NCBI GenBank assembly: GCA_015501055.1
Contig: JADNYV010000606.1
Span: forward strand, 1-20,265
Reading direction: 5' to 3'
Source of the DNA: Mucidula mucida
Taxonomy: Eukaryota > Basidiomycota > Agaricomycetes > Agaricales > Physalacriaceae
DNA length: 20,265 nucleotides
The translations under genes and the position numbers were made by a program. A model generated the notes under the pieces. It saw only the letters and a list, made by a program, of their open reading frames with translations, had not been told where the DNA came from and made no database searches. Numbering within the stretch: position 1 is the first letter of the stretch; each line of letters begins with the position of its first letter. This document shows, piece after piece, positions 9,883-18,877 of this stretch.

Positions 9883-11373
9883 TCAACAGTCTGAGATGTA
9901 CAGTGGGGGCGACTTTCGATATGTGATGACTCCTGTGAAAGGGTAAGGCTTCTTATAGAGTAGAGTGAAAGTGTATATCCCTACCATGGTCCCAACGGAG
10001 CATTTTGACCTCACGATGCATATCATCCGTGCTCAGGAAACTGCATAACTCTTCGTATTGAGAGAGCGCAGCAGCAGCACTGGGCTGATGCGGACTGTCA
10101 TAGTCCTTCATAGAATTGAGAAGTGTTCCAAGATCGGGTATGATGTCCTCGACACACTGAACAAAGAACGTGAGAGTCTGCATTTTGCAACTATTGCCGT
10201 GTTCCTTACCCGAAGATGGACCTCAAGCGCCGATGCCAACCGGGAAACCTCGCGCTTTGACGCAATTGCGAACTCGGGGGCGGGGGAATATGAAGGGTTA
10301 GCCTCGGGACTGCTGCTACCAGACGAAGGAACCGGCAGTGTTGCCGTTTCGAAGTCAATGAAGGCGTATTTGCGTTCAGGCCCACGAACACCCGCGAAGA
10401 GAACGCCGAATTCCTTCGGCCGTGGTACCATGACATCCATGACCATGTTTTGAAGAATGGTGTCGCCATGCGCGATATTGTGCTCGTGAAGGAAGGCAGT
10501 AGCCTGGTCGAAGATATCAGAAATCACCAGGACGACACTATATTAGACTAACCTCTAAGAATGCCTGACCATAGCGAACCACTTCGCCAACCGTTGCAAA
10601 ATTAGCCCAGATCGCCACGTTCCATCTATTGGAGGTCAGCACTAGTCAGCGAGATATCGGTAGTGAACTCTTGCCTTGGCATCACAGCAAATACTTGACC
10701 ATTAAACTCAAGGTAATCAAGAACGGGTATGGTATGGTTCCGGGGATCGTCTCGAAGGGTATCGGAGTTTAAGAGACGAAGTGCTCGTAACTCTTTGGTG
10801 GGATTAGAACCTGAGACGGCTCTGCACATAATAAAACAAAGGACTTGTATCACCAGACTGTAGCTTACTTGATTATAACGTCTCGCCCAATCCCGTCCCG
10901 TGCTGGCCAAACAAATGGAGACTGGAGCTAGTGAGTCGAGGGAGCGAGATCTGAGGTGTACTTACATAGAAGAAGTATTCCGCATCCTCCTCCGTCTTGT
11001 ACAAGCACGACGCAAATGGAAACGAGTGCTTTCCACTTGATTTCGCGGTACTCGGAACAAGGTTACTATCGATGTTGGCTGTATCTTTGGGCACATATGG
11101 GTGGTATCCACGCGAAGAAAAGAATGGACGAAGGAAGCGCCACATGCGCAGTAGTCGTCTCGTGTCACGTTCAGAGACTTCTGGGTCATTGGGGTCGCCC
11201 GTGTCCCAAACGGCGTGATTCGCGGTGATGGGGTAGTTCCAGAGCCAGGATCGGATTGTCCAATATAACGAGCTCCAGAAGCCGTGTACACGTACCCAGC
11301 GAATAGGTTTCCACAAGTAAGTGGCGGCTAATACGCCGCCGCCTAACGATATAGACAGAGCATTCATGATCAT
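9883..11373 (-). CDS. Membrane-anchored kinase-like protein, paralog C
   Basis: Model on the minus strand: exons 11373-10966, 10921-10869, 10821-10675, 10625-10553, 10503-10210, 10156-9985, 9932-9883; 398 aa, all in frame. Exon lengths match B for exons 2, 3, 4 and 6 (53, 147, 73, 172 nt), which supports the model. Residues about 4-22 (NALSISLGGGVLAATYLW) are a probable membrane anchor. Landmarks: Lys154 (DVIIK), Glu164, VFAVMPRW, HGD at 239-241 with Asn246, and DFE at 277-279. The C-terminus PPLYISDC equals that of A. Intron 3 (10674-10626) has a GC donor in good context (AAG|GCAAGA). C resembles A more than B in sequence, promoter and C-terminus but keeps intron 4, which A has turned into coding sequence. 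A and C form an inverted pair around B. Function beyond a kinase-like fold is not known. Confidence 0.85.
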
Positions 11374-11392
11374 GGCGTGTGGTAAGTAGAAC

Positions 11393-11398
11393 CACGTG
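11393..11398. promoter_or_regulatory. E-box CACGTG conserved upstream of genes A and C
   Basis: CACGTG lies 20-25 bases before the gene C start; the equivalent in gene A is 4408-4413. In both promoters it sits between the CATGCCG palindrome and the ATG, in the shared context gcacgtggt. It is a possible bHLH-factor site; binding is inferred. Confidence 0.45.
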
Positions 11399-11414
11399 CT
11401 TGCGTTGTGACTTT

Positions 11415-11429
11415 CATGCCGTCGGCATG
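11415..11429. promoter_or_regulatory. Palindrome CATGCCG-T-CGGCATG upstream of kinase-like gene C
   Basis: Same inverted repeat as at 4376-4390, differing only in the central base, 41 bases before the gene C start. Conservation of both arms while neighbouring bases have diverged suggests a functional operator shared by A and C. Confidence 0.6.
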
Positions 11430-11708
11430 TGCAGTGGCATTTCGGCTGTAGTCGAACACGAAGGTGAATAACCCAAGGACTACATCGCCATTGTTTATCA
11501 GACGTAGGAGCTATGGACCTTCAGCTTCAGCACTAACCCAACCTTGAAAACGATGGGGCAGGGCAACGGTCTAGATCTAAAAGGCCGTCGAATTGACACT
11601 CATCAAGTTGCACTCCCTTCGCCATATCTGGACTTCAATGCACACTAATGCAGGTTCCGAGGACCAACTCAGACGCGAAGTTCGGGACAAGACGGATCTT
11701 CGTCATCT

Positions 11709-12190
11709 TCAGACTCCCACAGAAATTCGGGAAGAGTGGTCAGAGCCCACAATGAGACTGCACTCCCAGTCCAATACCGTCAGCTGGGATGGATCGTCTG
11801 CCAAAACCATGATATTTCGACTATTGAGGTCAGCGTGTACTAAGACAAACGGGTGAGGAAGAATCGGGGTCGAGTCCGAGAAGATGAGAGAGCCGGCAAA
11901 TAATAAAGCACCACTAAGCGGGAGTGTCATGCTGCTGTAGTGATATTGTCGGCGCCGCTTAGGTGCGACCACTAAAAGCCAGTTGAGTAGGGGCCCTGCA
12001 CAGGCAGGCCACCGTTCACACTTGCTTAAGCTGCTAGGACCAGGAGACCACGCGGATGTCTGTACAACGTATTCATGGAAAACAGGCGTATATCGTCGTC
12101 GCCCCACGCGCCAAAAGCTCCCTTGTCATTCAGCTCGAAGCGTATAAACGCCCAGATAACGCGATCGGTTCGATATGTTTGCGCTCTAAT
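11709..12190 (-). pseudogene. APH/choline-kinase-like remnant
   Basis: The minus strand contains FVLVHADLNSRNIMV (about 11855-11811) and VLDWECS (about 11777-11757), the HxDxxxxN catalytic loop and DxE metal site of the aminoglycoside phosphotransferase/choline kinase fold (PF01636 type). Past DWE the family-like continuation LPEFLWESEDDEDP is in another frame, so at least one frameshift is present, and stops follow. Just upstream another frame is open from about 12187 to 12026 and contains DDIRLFSMNTLYRHPRGLL, which looks coding but which I cannot name. A possible start MISSKHEEICLNFP lies at 12398. No combination of splice sites restores a full protein by eye. Fungal APH-like genes act on small molecules of unknown identity; here activity is unlikely. 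Confidence 0.6.
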
Positions 12191-12522
12191 TCGAAACCGG
12201 TTTTGATACTTACAGGCACCCGTTTGGGACAGGTGTGGTGCATGACGCCGTCATCCCGCCTTTGTCCTGCCATCGGCCACTCTCAGTCAGCCGTCGCAGG
12301 ACATGATTCACGCGTTGGTGACCTGTAGAGCACCTCTGAGTGCGAAGGCGGCGTGCCGGAAAGTTCAAACAGATTTCTTCATGCTTGCTAGAGATCATGG
12401 AGATACATCTACCGTCCGAAAATGAGCCAAACTGTGCGCTGTCATCAACTGAATACTCGCTAAAAAAGCCCTGTTGTACCCCATCCCGCGTTCTTTGAAA
12501 GACTCCAACAGAAATTAACCAT
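12191..12522. other. Spacer between the APH-like remnant and the homeodomain array
   Basis: Apart from the possible start and short open frame at 12398-12210 mentioned under the APH-like remnant, nothing recognisable is seen. Confidence 0.4.
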
Positions 12523-12670
12523 TCAATGCCTGTCGCTCAAGTGTAACCAAGACTGCACCCACGAGCTGTGGACGCCCGTCGCTCGAGAAATCTCCTGGAC
12601 AACGAACTTGGTGGGCTGCCGATATCGCGCAAAGCGCACTTCGACCTGTTCGAGCGACAGTCAAACGTCA
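12523..12670 (-). pseudogene. Sixth homeodomain-like repeat, broken
   Basis: Immediately downstream of the stop of the five-repeat gene, another frame reads LSLEQVEVRFARYRQPTK, then VVQEISRATG, then SWVQSWLHL, which aligns with the helices of repeats 4 and 5 (helix 3 WVQSWL in place of VRRWFT). It is in a different frame, an in-frame TGA precedes it at about 12670, and the usual donor in repeat 5 that would splice to it is missing (act cg|caggc instead of cg|gt). It ends at a TGA at 12525-12523. I read it as a former repeat unit now outside the coding sequence. Confidence 0.55.
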
Positions 12671-12683
12671 ATGCTTTCCCTGC

Positions 12684-13968
12684 CTACCGGATTCGCTGCA
12701 TTCCATTCTGCCTGCGAGTGAACCATCTGCGAACCGCAGACACCGACTCCCCGGTCCTATCGGCCAGCTCATGAAGCTGGCTTTCCGACGGATGCAAGTT
12801 CTGTGTCCGGTCGAGGAATTCATGCAGGTGTTTCGCCTTGGCGTGCAACTTGAGGCCGATCCGTTGGAACTGGCTAGTACCAAGCCCTGCCTGTTTCCGA
12901 AGTGCCCTTTCTTTGGTACGCCTATATGGTTATAATGAAGGGCCCGACTGCAAAAGGAAGATGCGCTCACCGGAGAGTGAACCATTTGGAAACGGATAGC
13001 CAGGATACCCCGAGTTCTAGCGCTAGGAGGGTTATCGTCTTAACAGGCGGATATAGTTGCTGCTGGAACGCCACTTCCAGTCGCGGCCAATACGGGCTTA
13101 AGTCCAAACGGTCGTGCGCAACTTGGAACTCTCCAGGTTTCTCTTCCACTCCAGTTGATTTCATTAGTTCTCTTTCTTTGATGCGTCTGTCGTTATTGAG
13201 TTAATAAACACGTCGTAAATCACGCTGTACGAGGACCCACCGTTTGGCAAACCAAGCCGTCAATCGGTCTTGGCTTTCCCCAAGCTCTTGTGACATGGTC
13301 TCGAGCTCTTCAAATGTCGGATAACGATTCTTGACGTAGTTAGCTTCGAGCGTTGCTGTCAACGCAGTAGAGATACGCGGACGAAGATTTTCCAAAAGTG
13401 GATGTGAATCTAACCCCACGGCTTTCACTGTGTGCCGCTCTTTGTCGCGTCTATGGGTTATGAGACAAATACCGCAGGAACTTTGTTAAAGTGTAACCCA
13501 CTGTTTGTAAAACCAAGTATACAACCTCTTGTAGCTCTCCCCAAGCTCTTGCGACATTTTCTCAAGCTCGTCGCGTGTAGGGAGACGATTGTCATTGTAC
13601 TTGGCCTCGAGCGCTCTTTTGACGACAGCTGAAATGCGTGGACGGGTGTTTCCTGACAGTGGATGCGATTCTTTGATCTGCTCAGTCTTTCGCTCCTTCT
13701 TGCGTCTAGTCTCATTGAGGCGATTTCTTCAGACGCCGAATTGCAAGGGAGCTCACCGCCTAGAGTACCAGTTATATAGTCTGTCGGGGCTCTTTCCAAG
13801 CGTGCGCGACATCTCCTCAAACTGTGTGCGAGTAGGATAACGGTTTTGGCGGTAGTTAGCTTCGAGCACTGCTGTCACGGCGGCGGAGATACGTGGAGGA
13901 CGCAGCGTCGAGAATCGGCAAAATAGTCCAGGATATACGGGGATGACGCGTCCATAGACGCCCAGCAT
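12684..13968 (-). CDS. Protein with five tandem homeodomain-like repeats
   Basis: Model: exons 13968-13757, 13705-13502, 13450-13241, 13186-12971, 12921-12684; 359 aa, no internal stop, all junctions in frame. Each repeat has a helix-1 pattern (AVLEANYRQNRYPT), helix 2 (ELEKMSQELGES) and a recognition helix with W-F/Y (Trp67, 135, 205, 277, 347; spacing 68, 70, 72, 70). Linkers start with R-x-x-KER in units 2-5. All four introns (51, 51, 54, 49 nt) fall at the same place, phase 2, inside the codon equivalent to homeodomain position 52, so each internal exon is symmetric and encodes one helix-3-to-helix-3 unit. The usual WFxNxR motif lacks Asn51 in all repeats (R, K, K, L, R); Arg53 is kept in the first four. 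Family knowledge: homeodomains bind DNA and include the basidiomycete mating-type HD proteins. Inference: a DNA-binding or dimerising protein made by exon duplication. The ATG at 13968 is the first after an upstream in-frame stop. The Lys/Arg-rich linkers could serve nuclear import. Confidence 0.75.
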
Positions 13969-14218
13969 TCGTAGCCCGCAAAATTTGATGATGATGGTTT
14001 AAATTTGGGAAATACGGGCACGTGACCCAGTGACGTTGTTTGAACTTGAAGAATCACCATAAACACTAACGTCGAACTTCGAATTCGCTCAACCGTAGCG
14101 GATTCAACCTTTGTGATAGCGAGAATGACGCCCGCGAGAGAAACAGGAAGAGCAGTTCTGGTGGTCATGGTTTGGATTCTGAAAGGCACTTCTGTGGTCT
14201 TAGACTTGGAGAATATTG
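13969..14218. other. Upstream region of the homeodomain-repeat gene
   Basis: An open minus-strand frame runs from 14267 to 13875. Its internal methionine at 14168 begins MTTRTALPVSLAGVILA, which resembles the first residues of kinase-like paralog B (MNTRVALSVSLVGGLLATTY), also at DNA level (gctctt-c/t-ctgtttctctcg). Similarity stops after about 20 codons. It may be a small fragment of a fourth kinase-like copy, or chance similarity between hydrophobic starts. The promoter of the homeodomain gene must lie here. Confidence 0.35.
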
Positions 14219-14323
14219 GCAGACACGTTCTGCTCAATCTAGAAAACTCTTGTACAAGAAGCTCCATGGAGAACCAGACTCGTTATTCATAAAGATATAT
14301 CATAATGAGTGAATTAAATAGTA

Positions 14324-15262
14324 TCAAACGCTCACACCGCGGTATGTACGCATCTGGGCCTGCAGCCGGTCAATCTGGCCCGACGTCAACTCGGTCATGC
14401 ACGCATCGTACGAGTAATCCATATAGTTATCGATACGAGAATCTGCATCAGACTCAATCGACGAGAATTGGGGCATGCTTACGGATCGGGTCAAGACCTG
14501 GAGCGGCGCAGGTATCCTTACCTTTCGGGCATCCACTCGCTGTTGGCCAATCAGTCAAAGTTGAAAAGATTGCAAGTCGCAGCAAAAGACTTACTGGGCG
14601 TACGTTTGGCAGGTGTATCGGCGACTTCATCACCCTTGCCGGAGCAACTGTCCTGGAAAGTGTGGTAAAGACCGACCTGAATGGCGATTAGTTGCAATGC
14701 AAAACTTGAGAGAGAGAAGACCGTACCCAGTGTCCAACCTCGTGTGTAAGGGTCTGTCCTAGATTGTAGTTGCTCGTCGTGCCTCCCGGCAGGCTGGAGT
14801 GGAGGATTACGACATCATCATCCTTTGGGTTGTTCGCGTACTACTGTAAGGAAGTTGCATAGCCCAACAGCCCTTGCCCATCGCCTGACTCAAAACCGAC
14901 GGTGTAGACGTTCAATGTTGATTTACCACCTTTACGGAGCTGCGGCTTCATTTCGTTCTGCTGGCGGCTACAAGAACATTGAGACGAATGTAAATGAAGA
15001 ACTGGAAAGATGCTTACGAGTTGGGACCAGCATTCGAGAACCAATCCGCGTTCTGGACGTACTCGGTACTTGCCAAGGTGAACGAAAGACCGCTGTTCAC
15101 GTAGTTCAAAACAGTCATTTGGTCGGTGATCTGTTGTTTGCTATCAAGGGTTATTTAGCACAAGCAGAGTAATGTCAAGTCACTCACGCAACATAACCCG
15201 CCTCTTGGCCTTGTCGGCGTAGATGACGTGGAAGAACACATCAATGGACGCTGCTTTGGCAA
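14324..15262 (-). pseudogene. Secreted M43 (pappalysin-like) metalloprotease, copy I, 5'-truncated
   Basis: Minus-strand exons, with partial 5' end: about 15262-15188, 15140-15018, 14967-14727, 14676-14595, 14539-14483, 14442-14324. Zinc motif HEVGHW|VGLYH (HExxHxxGxxH) is split by an intron, followed by GDEVADTP, a Cys pair, and the Met-turn region NYMDYSYDACM. The ending RTYRGVSV matches the other copies. Breaks: the exon for the signal peptide and the start of the next exon are missing; one base is lost near 15197 (aagaggcgggttatg against aaggatcgcggctat in copy II); an in-frame TAG lies at 14843-14841 where the family has a FPYSY-like segment; and the last acceptor used in copies II and III (gtgtag) is mutated to gtatcg, so splicing would shift to an upstream AG. 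No functional secreted protease is expected. Confidence 0.8.
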
Positions 15263-15401
15263 ACGATGCGTCACTGGGTCTCGATCGAGAGAACGCGTCC
15301 ATGAAATCACATGGATCGTCGAGGAAGCACTACCGTTTTTGTTAATTAGACGTCAAAATTGGGCAATTGAAGTACACCGCTTTTTGTGTTTCAAGAGAAT
15401 A

Positions 15402-15644
15402 CTGTAGCGTTTCGACCGTAACTTCACAGCCTGTGACCCATTATGGTCTGAAGTTACAGCGAACAGCTTCACAGACCCTTGAATTGCCTTTTTTGGACAG
15501 TTCCGCTTATAGCGGGACCTGAAATTTCCTTATTTGGAGGCTCGTGCTGACCAAAGTGGTCCGTGACCCGTTATGATGTATATATAGCTTCACTTCAAAG
15601 ACCCCCGTGACCCGTTATGTGAATTTGCGGTCGAAACACTACAG
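15402..15644. mobile_element. 243-bp MITE with TA target-site duplication
   Basis: Terminal inverted repeats of 27 bp, 15402-15428 and 15618-15644, match at 24 positions; both begin CTGTAG and share GTTTCGACCG. The element is flanked by TA on both sides (15400-15401, 15645-15646), as for Tc1/mariner-type insertions. It has no coding capacity. Inside, gtgaccc-a/g-ttatg occurs three times and gtaacttca / tgaagttac form a sub-terminal hairpin. The matching place in unit II (about 18120-18140) lacks it. Confidence 0.85.
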
Positions 15645-16150
15645 TAGACCTGATATTGCGCCACGCAAAGTCAGAGGTAAGCAGGCCAAACAAGGGGAAA
15701 CTCGTCGAAAAAGCATATTTAATCTGACCTTTTAGATCGACGAAACGCGCTTCGCGTCTTCTATGACGCTGAATGAGTCCAGAGGTGTCCGTGTTGATGT
15801 ATCGATGACGCGATGACGATGAAAACTATTCGCCTAATGACTTGGTGCATGTTTAACGGGTCCTGCAAGGGCTGGTTAGCTGAACTAAACCGTAAACAAT
15901 GCACATAACCAGGCGGCCACGGAGGCGGCCATAACTGAGCGTCCGGCTGGTGGACATATCGCTGTCGAAGTAGAAGTTTCTATTCATGAGGCCGCCCAAG
16001 TCCGCGCACCAAAACTATCCCTACGTCCACGATGCCTAGACGACGGACATACGAGTGGGACATGGTAGGTATCTCCCCGGCGATAGAACAGGTATAGTCT
16101 ATCCACTTGGCCTTGCACGATTAAAGACTGAGTGCAACAGCGTCCGAGGA

Positions 16151-16606
16151 AGCAAGTGACAACAAGTTCCAAGTGTTGAGCGCGCCAAAGCCCACCTCAA
16201 GCTGGATGATTTCTATACCACCGCCTCTTTAAAACTTCAAGTCCAGACCGGGAGCTGGTGGGTGAACAGCTTCAACCTTCAAGACGCGTCGTGTTTCGTG
16301 ACTCGTCCTCACGTGATTGTGATGTGGTGGAAGGATTATGATACCTCGTCTTGTGGTGAAGACGACAGTAATGCACAACTCCCAATTAGAGTGGGACCGT
16401 GGTAGAAAGGCACTGGGCCGTTGCTCGGTACAAGCTTGGCTTGTCAATCAGAGGAATAGCTGTCCCGTCTTACAAAAATCTGGATTTCCAGCAATCCAGC
16501 TTGTCGTTCGCCGGCGTTTCGTTGGCGGTAAGTCCAATCATACAGGGGACCCAGAGGCCTATTGCTACTACATCGCATCACTAACAGAACTTGATGAGGA
16601 ATGTTT
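16151..16606. other. Spacer between duplication units I and II
   Basis: Open frames occur on both strands (plus 16338-16703, minus 16447-16229), but no motif or splice pattern supports a gene. Nothing recognisable. Confidence 0.4.
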
Positions 16607-16725
16607 GCAGACAGTTTGTTCTGTTCAATTTAGCACATTTTCGTACAAGAAAGCTATGATAGCAAACCTAACATGTTACATATATCGTATTTTGGATAAG
16701 TAATGGGCAATGGACTTAAATCGCG

Positions 16726-17912
16726 TTAAACGTTCACACCGCGGTATGTGCGCATCTGGGCTTGCAGCCGGTGAATCTGGCCCGACGTCAACTCGCTCTT
16801 GCAGGCTTCGTCTGAGTAATCCATGTAGTTGTCTACACAAATCTGCGTAAGACACAATCAACAAGGATTGAGGAGTGCTTACGGATTGGATCAACACCTG
16901 GAGCGTCGCAGGTATCCTTACGTTCCGGGCATCCAAACGCTATGAGCCGATCAGTCAAACTTGGAAAGCTTGCAAGTCGCGGACGACATACTGGCGTACG
17001 TTCGGCAGGCGTATCAGCGACTTCATCGCCCTTGGCGGAACAACCGCCCTGGAAAGTGTGGTAAAGACCGACCTGCGTGGTGATTAGTGGCAATGAATAA
17101 ACTCGAGAGAAGACCGTACCCAGTGTCCAACCTCGTGATGAGAACCTTTCCTAGATTGTACTTGCTCGGTGTGCTTCTGGGCAGGCTGGAGTGGAGATTA
17201 CGACACCATCATCTTTGGACTGTTTGCGTAGCTGTAAGGAAGGTCGCGTAGCCCAACAGCAATTTCCCGTTTTCCGGTTTGAAGCCGACGGTGTACACGT
17301 TCAATGCTGCGCGACCACCTTTACGGAGCTGCGCCTTCATTTTGTCCTGCTGCGAGCTACAGGAAGATTGAGACGAATGTCAAACAAGAACTGGAGAGAT
17401 GCTTACGATTTTTGAATGACATTCGAGAACCAATCCGCGTTCTGGACATAATCGGTATTGGTTAGGTTGAAGGAGAGACCGCTGTTCGCGTAGGCACCGT
17501 TCAAGACGTTCATCTGATCGGCGATCTGTTCTTTGCTATCAAGGAATAGTTAGCACAAGAAGAGTAATGTCAAGCCACTCACGCAAGATAGCCGCGATCC
17601 TTGGTCTTGTCAGCGTAGATGACATGGAAGAACACATTGATGGTCGCTGAATTGGCAAGATCAGTTTCGTTGTTCTCGACCTTGTTCGACCTGAAATGTT
17701 CCTCGAAGGCTTCCTTTTCCTCGTTACTGATTTCGGTGGCGCAATGACTATGGGGATACGGATAAGAGCAAAGTCAAATAATAGCAGCAAAACGACAACA
17801 TACATTATATCTTGCTCTACATCGACAGTTCTTGTCAGGCTATCGGGCGGCGGCGACGGCGTCGCTAGATAGACGTAGTCACGAAGACAGCGAGGACGAT
17901 GGCGGCGAGCAT
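16726..17912 (-). pseudogene. Secreted M43 (pappalysin-like) metalloprotease, copy II, frameshifted
   Basis: Seven exons on the minus strand: 17912-17804, 17747-17583, 17535-17407, 17356-17120, 17072-16992, 16939-16883, 16832-16726. Signal-peptide-like start MLAAIVLAVFVTTSI, then a propeptide region with ATPSPPPDSL and CATEISNEEK, INVFFHVIYADKTKDRGYLA, SGLSFNL, NADWFSN, LNVYTVGF, the zinc motif HEVGHW|VGLYH, FGCPERKDTC, and HNYMDY with the Met-turn. Family role: extracellular zinc endopeptidase. Compared with copy I and the family pattern, single bases are missing at about six places: after the signal peptide (giving TAG), at ttccttac, at ccaaagatg, at gtaatctcc, before catcacgag, and at acgcca|gta. 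The exon sum stays a multiple of three only because six losses cancel. Decay is the simplest reading; consensus errors in an assembly are the alternative. Confidence 0.8.
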
Positions 17913-17973
17913 AGTGAACGAAAGAGTGATGATGAATGGCGATAGTAACTAGTTGGGTCTTCGAGCACGCTGC

Positions 17974-17980
17974 CTTTATA
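17974..17980 (-). promoter_or_regulatory. TATA box of metalloprotease copy II
   Basis: TATAAAG on the minus strand, about 62 bases upstream of the ATG at 17912. The corresponding DNA is deleted in unit I, so copy I has lost both start exon and core promoter. Confidence 0.55.
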
Positions 17981-18220
17981 CTTTTTTGCTTTTGTCGACG
18001 GAGAGGCTGACGATCGAGACTCGAGAGAACGCGAATCAGATGGTGGATCGTCGAGGAAGCACTATAATTTTCGTCAACTTGATGTCGAAATTGGGAGGTT
18101 AAATCTTACTGCAATACACCGTCTTGTGTCTTCCACAGGAGGCAAGCAGCCTCCTAGATATGCCTTGAAGAAGGAAACTCGTCCAGAGAATATATTTAAT
18201 TTGGCCTTTTCGGTCGACAG

Positions 18221-18235
18221 GACGCGCTTCGCGTC
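18221..18235. promoter_or_regulatory. Inverted repeat GACGCG-CTT-CGCGTC upstream of copy II
   Basis: A perfect 6-bp inverted repeat with a 3-base loop, about 310 bases upstream of the metalloprotease start. Unit I keeps ACGCGCTTCGCGT at about 15745-15757. Surrounding bases have diverged more. It could be a factor site or simply a short CG-rich palindrome. Confidence 0.3.
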
Positions 18236-18630
18236 TTCTCGTGCGTCGAATGAGTCGCGAGATGTCCGTGTTGATGCATTAATGACGCGACGACGATGAA
18301 ACCATTGGCCTAATGACGTGGCGCACGTTTTACGGGTCCTGCAAGTTCGAAGCGCTGGTTAGCTAGACTAAGCCGTAAGATGACCAGAACGGACAGGTAT
18401 GGGGGGCATAAGTGAGCGTCGACCGAAGGACAGGTCGCTTTCGAAGAGAAATGGTTTCTATTCATGTTGCCGTGAGAAGACGTGCGTTCCCAATCCACGC
18501 GTCAATACTATCCCTGCCTCCACGATTGCCTATACGATGGACATACATGTTGCGGTATAATGGCCGATTCTTCAACGGTATGGCGATACATCCTTCCACG
18601 ACTGAAGACTGCATCCCGAAGAAAGGGTTA

Positions 18631-18877
18631 CGGAGATGCACACTGGGTCCGCGGGCGCACAAAGTGTTCCAGACCAGAAGACGAAGATACGGAGATTCTG
18701 CCGCGAAGCGTCTTATTGAAACGCATACCATCGTAGAATGAGAGTCCATACTTGGTCATTCCGAGTAGAAAACTTTCCGGGAGGCTGACGGGAAAGAATA
18801 TGCTGTATCAGCCGAAATGAAGCGAAAAGAGTTGGTGGCTGTGTCGTTGACTAATCGCACCAACCACGACGAGTGCG
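18631..18877. other. Spacer between unit II and the Dad3 relic
   Basis: No recognisable gene. The short frames on both strands here have no motif. Confidence 0.4.

Larger units (their letters stand above)
11374..11708. other. Upstream region of gene C
   Basis: The first about 85 bases upstream of the gene C start align with those upstream of gene A, including the palindrome and E-box. The remainder up to the APH-like remnant shows no gene. Confidence 0.5.
14219..16150. repeat. Tandem segmental duplication, unit I
   Basis: Aligns with unit II (16607-18630), and its left end with unit III (from 19902), all in the same orientation. It contains the 3' flank (gcagacacgttctgctcaat in I and III), metalloprotease copy I and its upstream DNA (shared blocks gcgcttcgcgtctt, gtccgtgttgatg, gcctaatgac, cgggtcctgcaag). 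Relative to unit II it lacks about 350 bases around 15265-15280 and carries a 243-bp MITE. Confidence 0.8.
16607..18630. repeat. Tandem segmental duplication, unit II
   Basis: Second and most complete unit, with the whole metalloprotease gene copy II, its TATA box and about 600 bases of upstream DNA matching unit I. The left flank (gcagacagtttgttctgttc) is more diverged from the corresponding part of units I and III than those are from each other. Confidence 0.8.

Noticed and set aside
10058..10453. 131-codon plus-strand frame inside gene C
   Set aside because: It is antisense to exons of gene C that match paralogs A and B in frame.
13458..13820. 120-codon minus-strand frame through the homeodomain array
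   Set aside because: It is in a different frame from the five repeats and reads across their introns; the spliced model explains the region better.
16338..16703. 121-codon plus-strand frame
   Set aside because: Its end overlaps the unit II boundary; it has no motif and no counterpart in units I or III.
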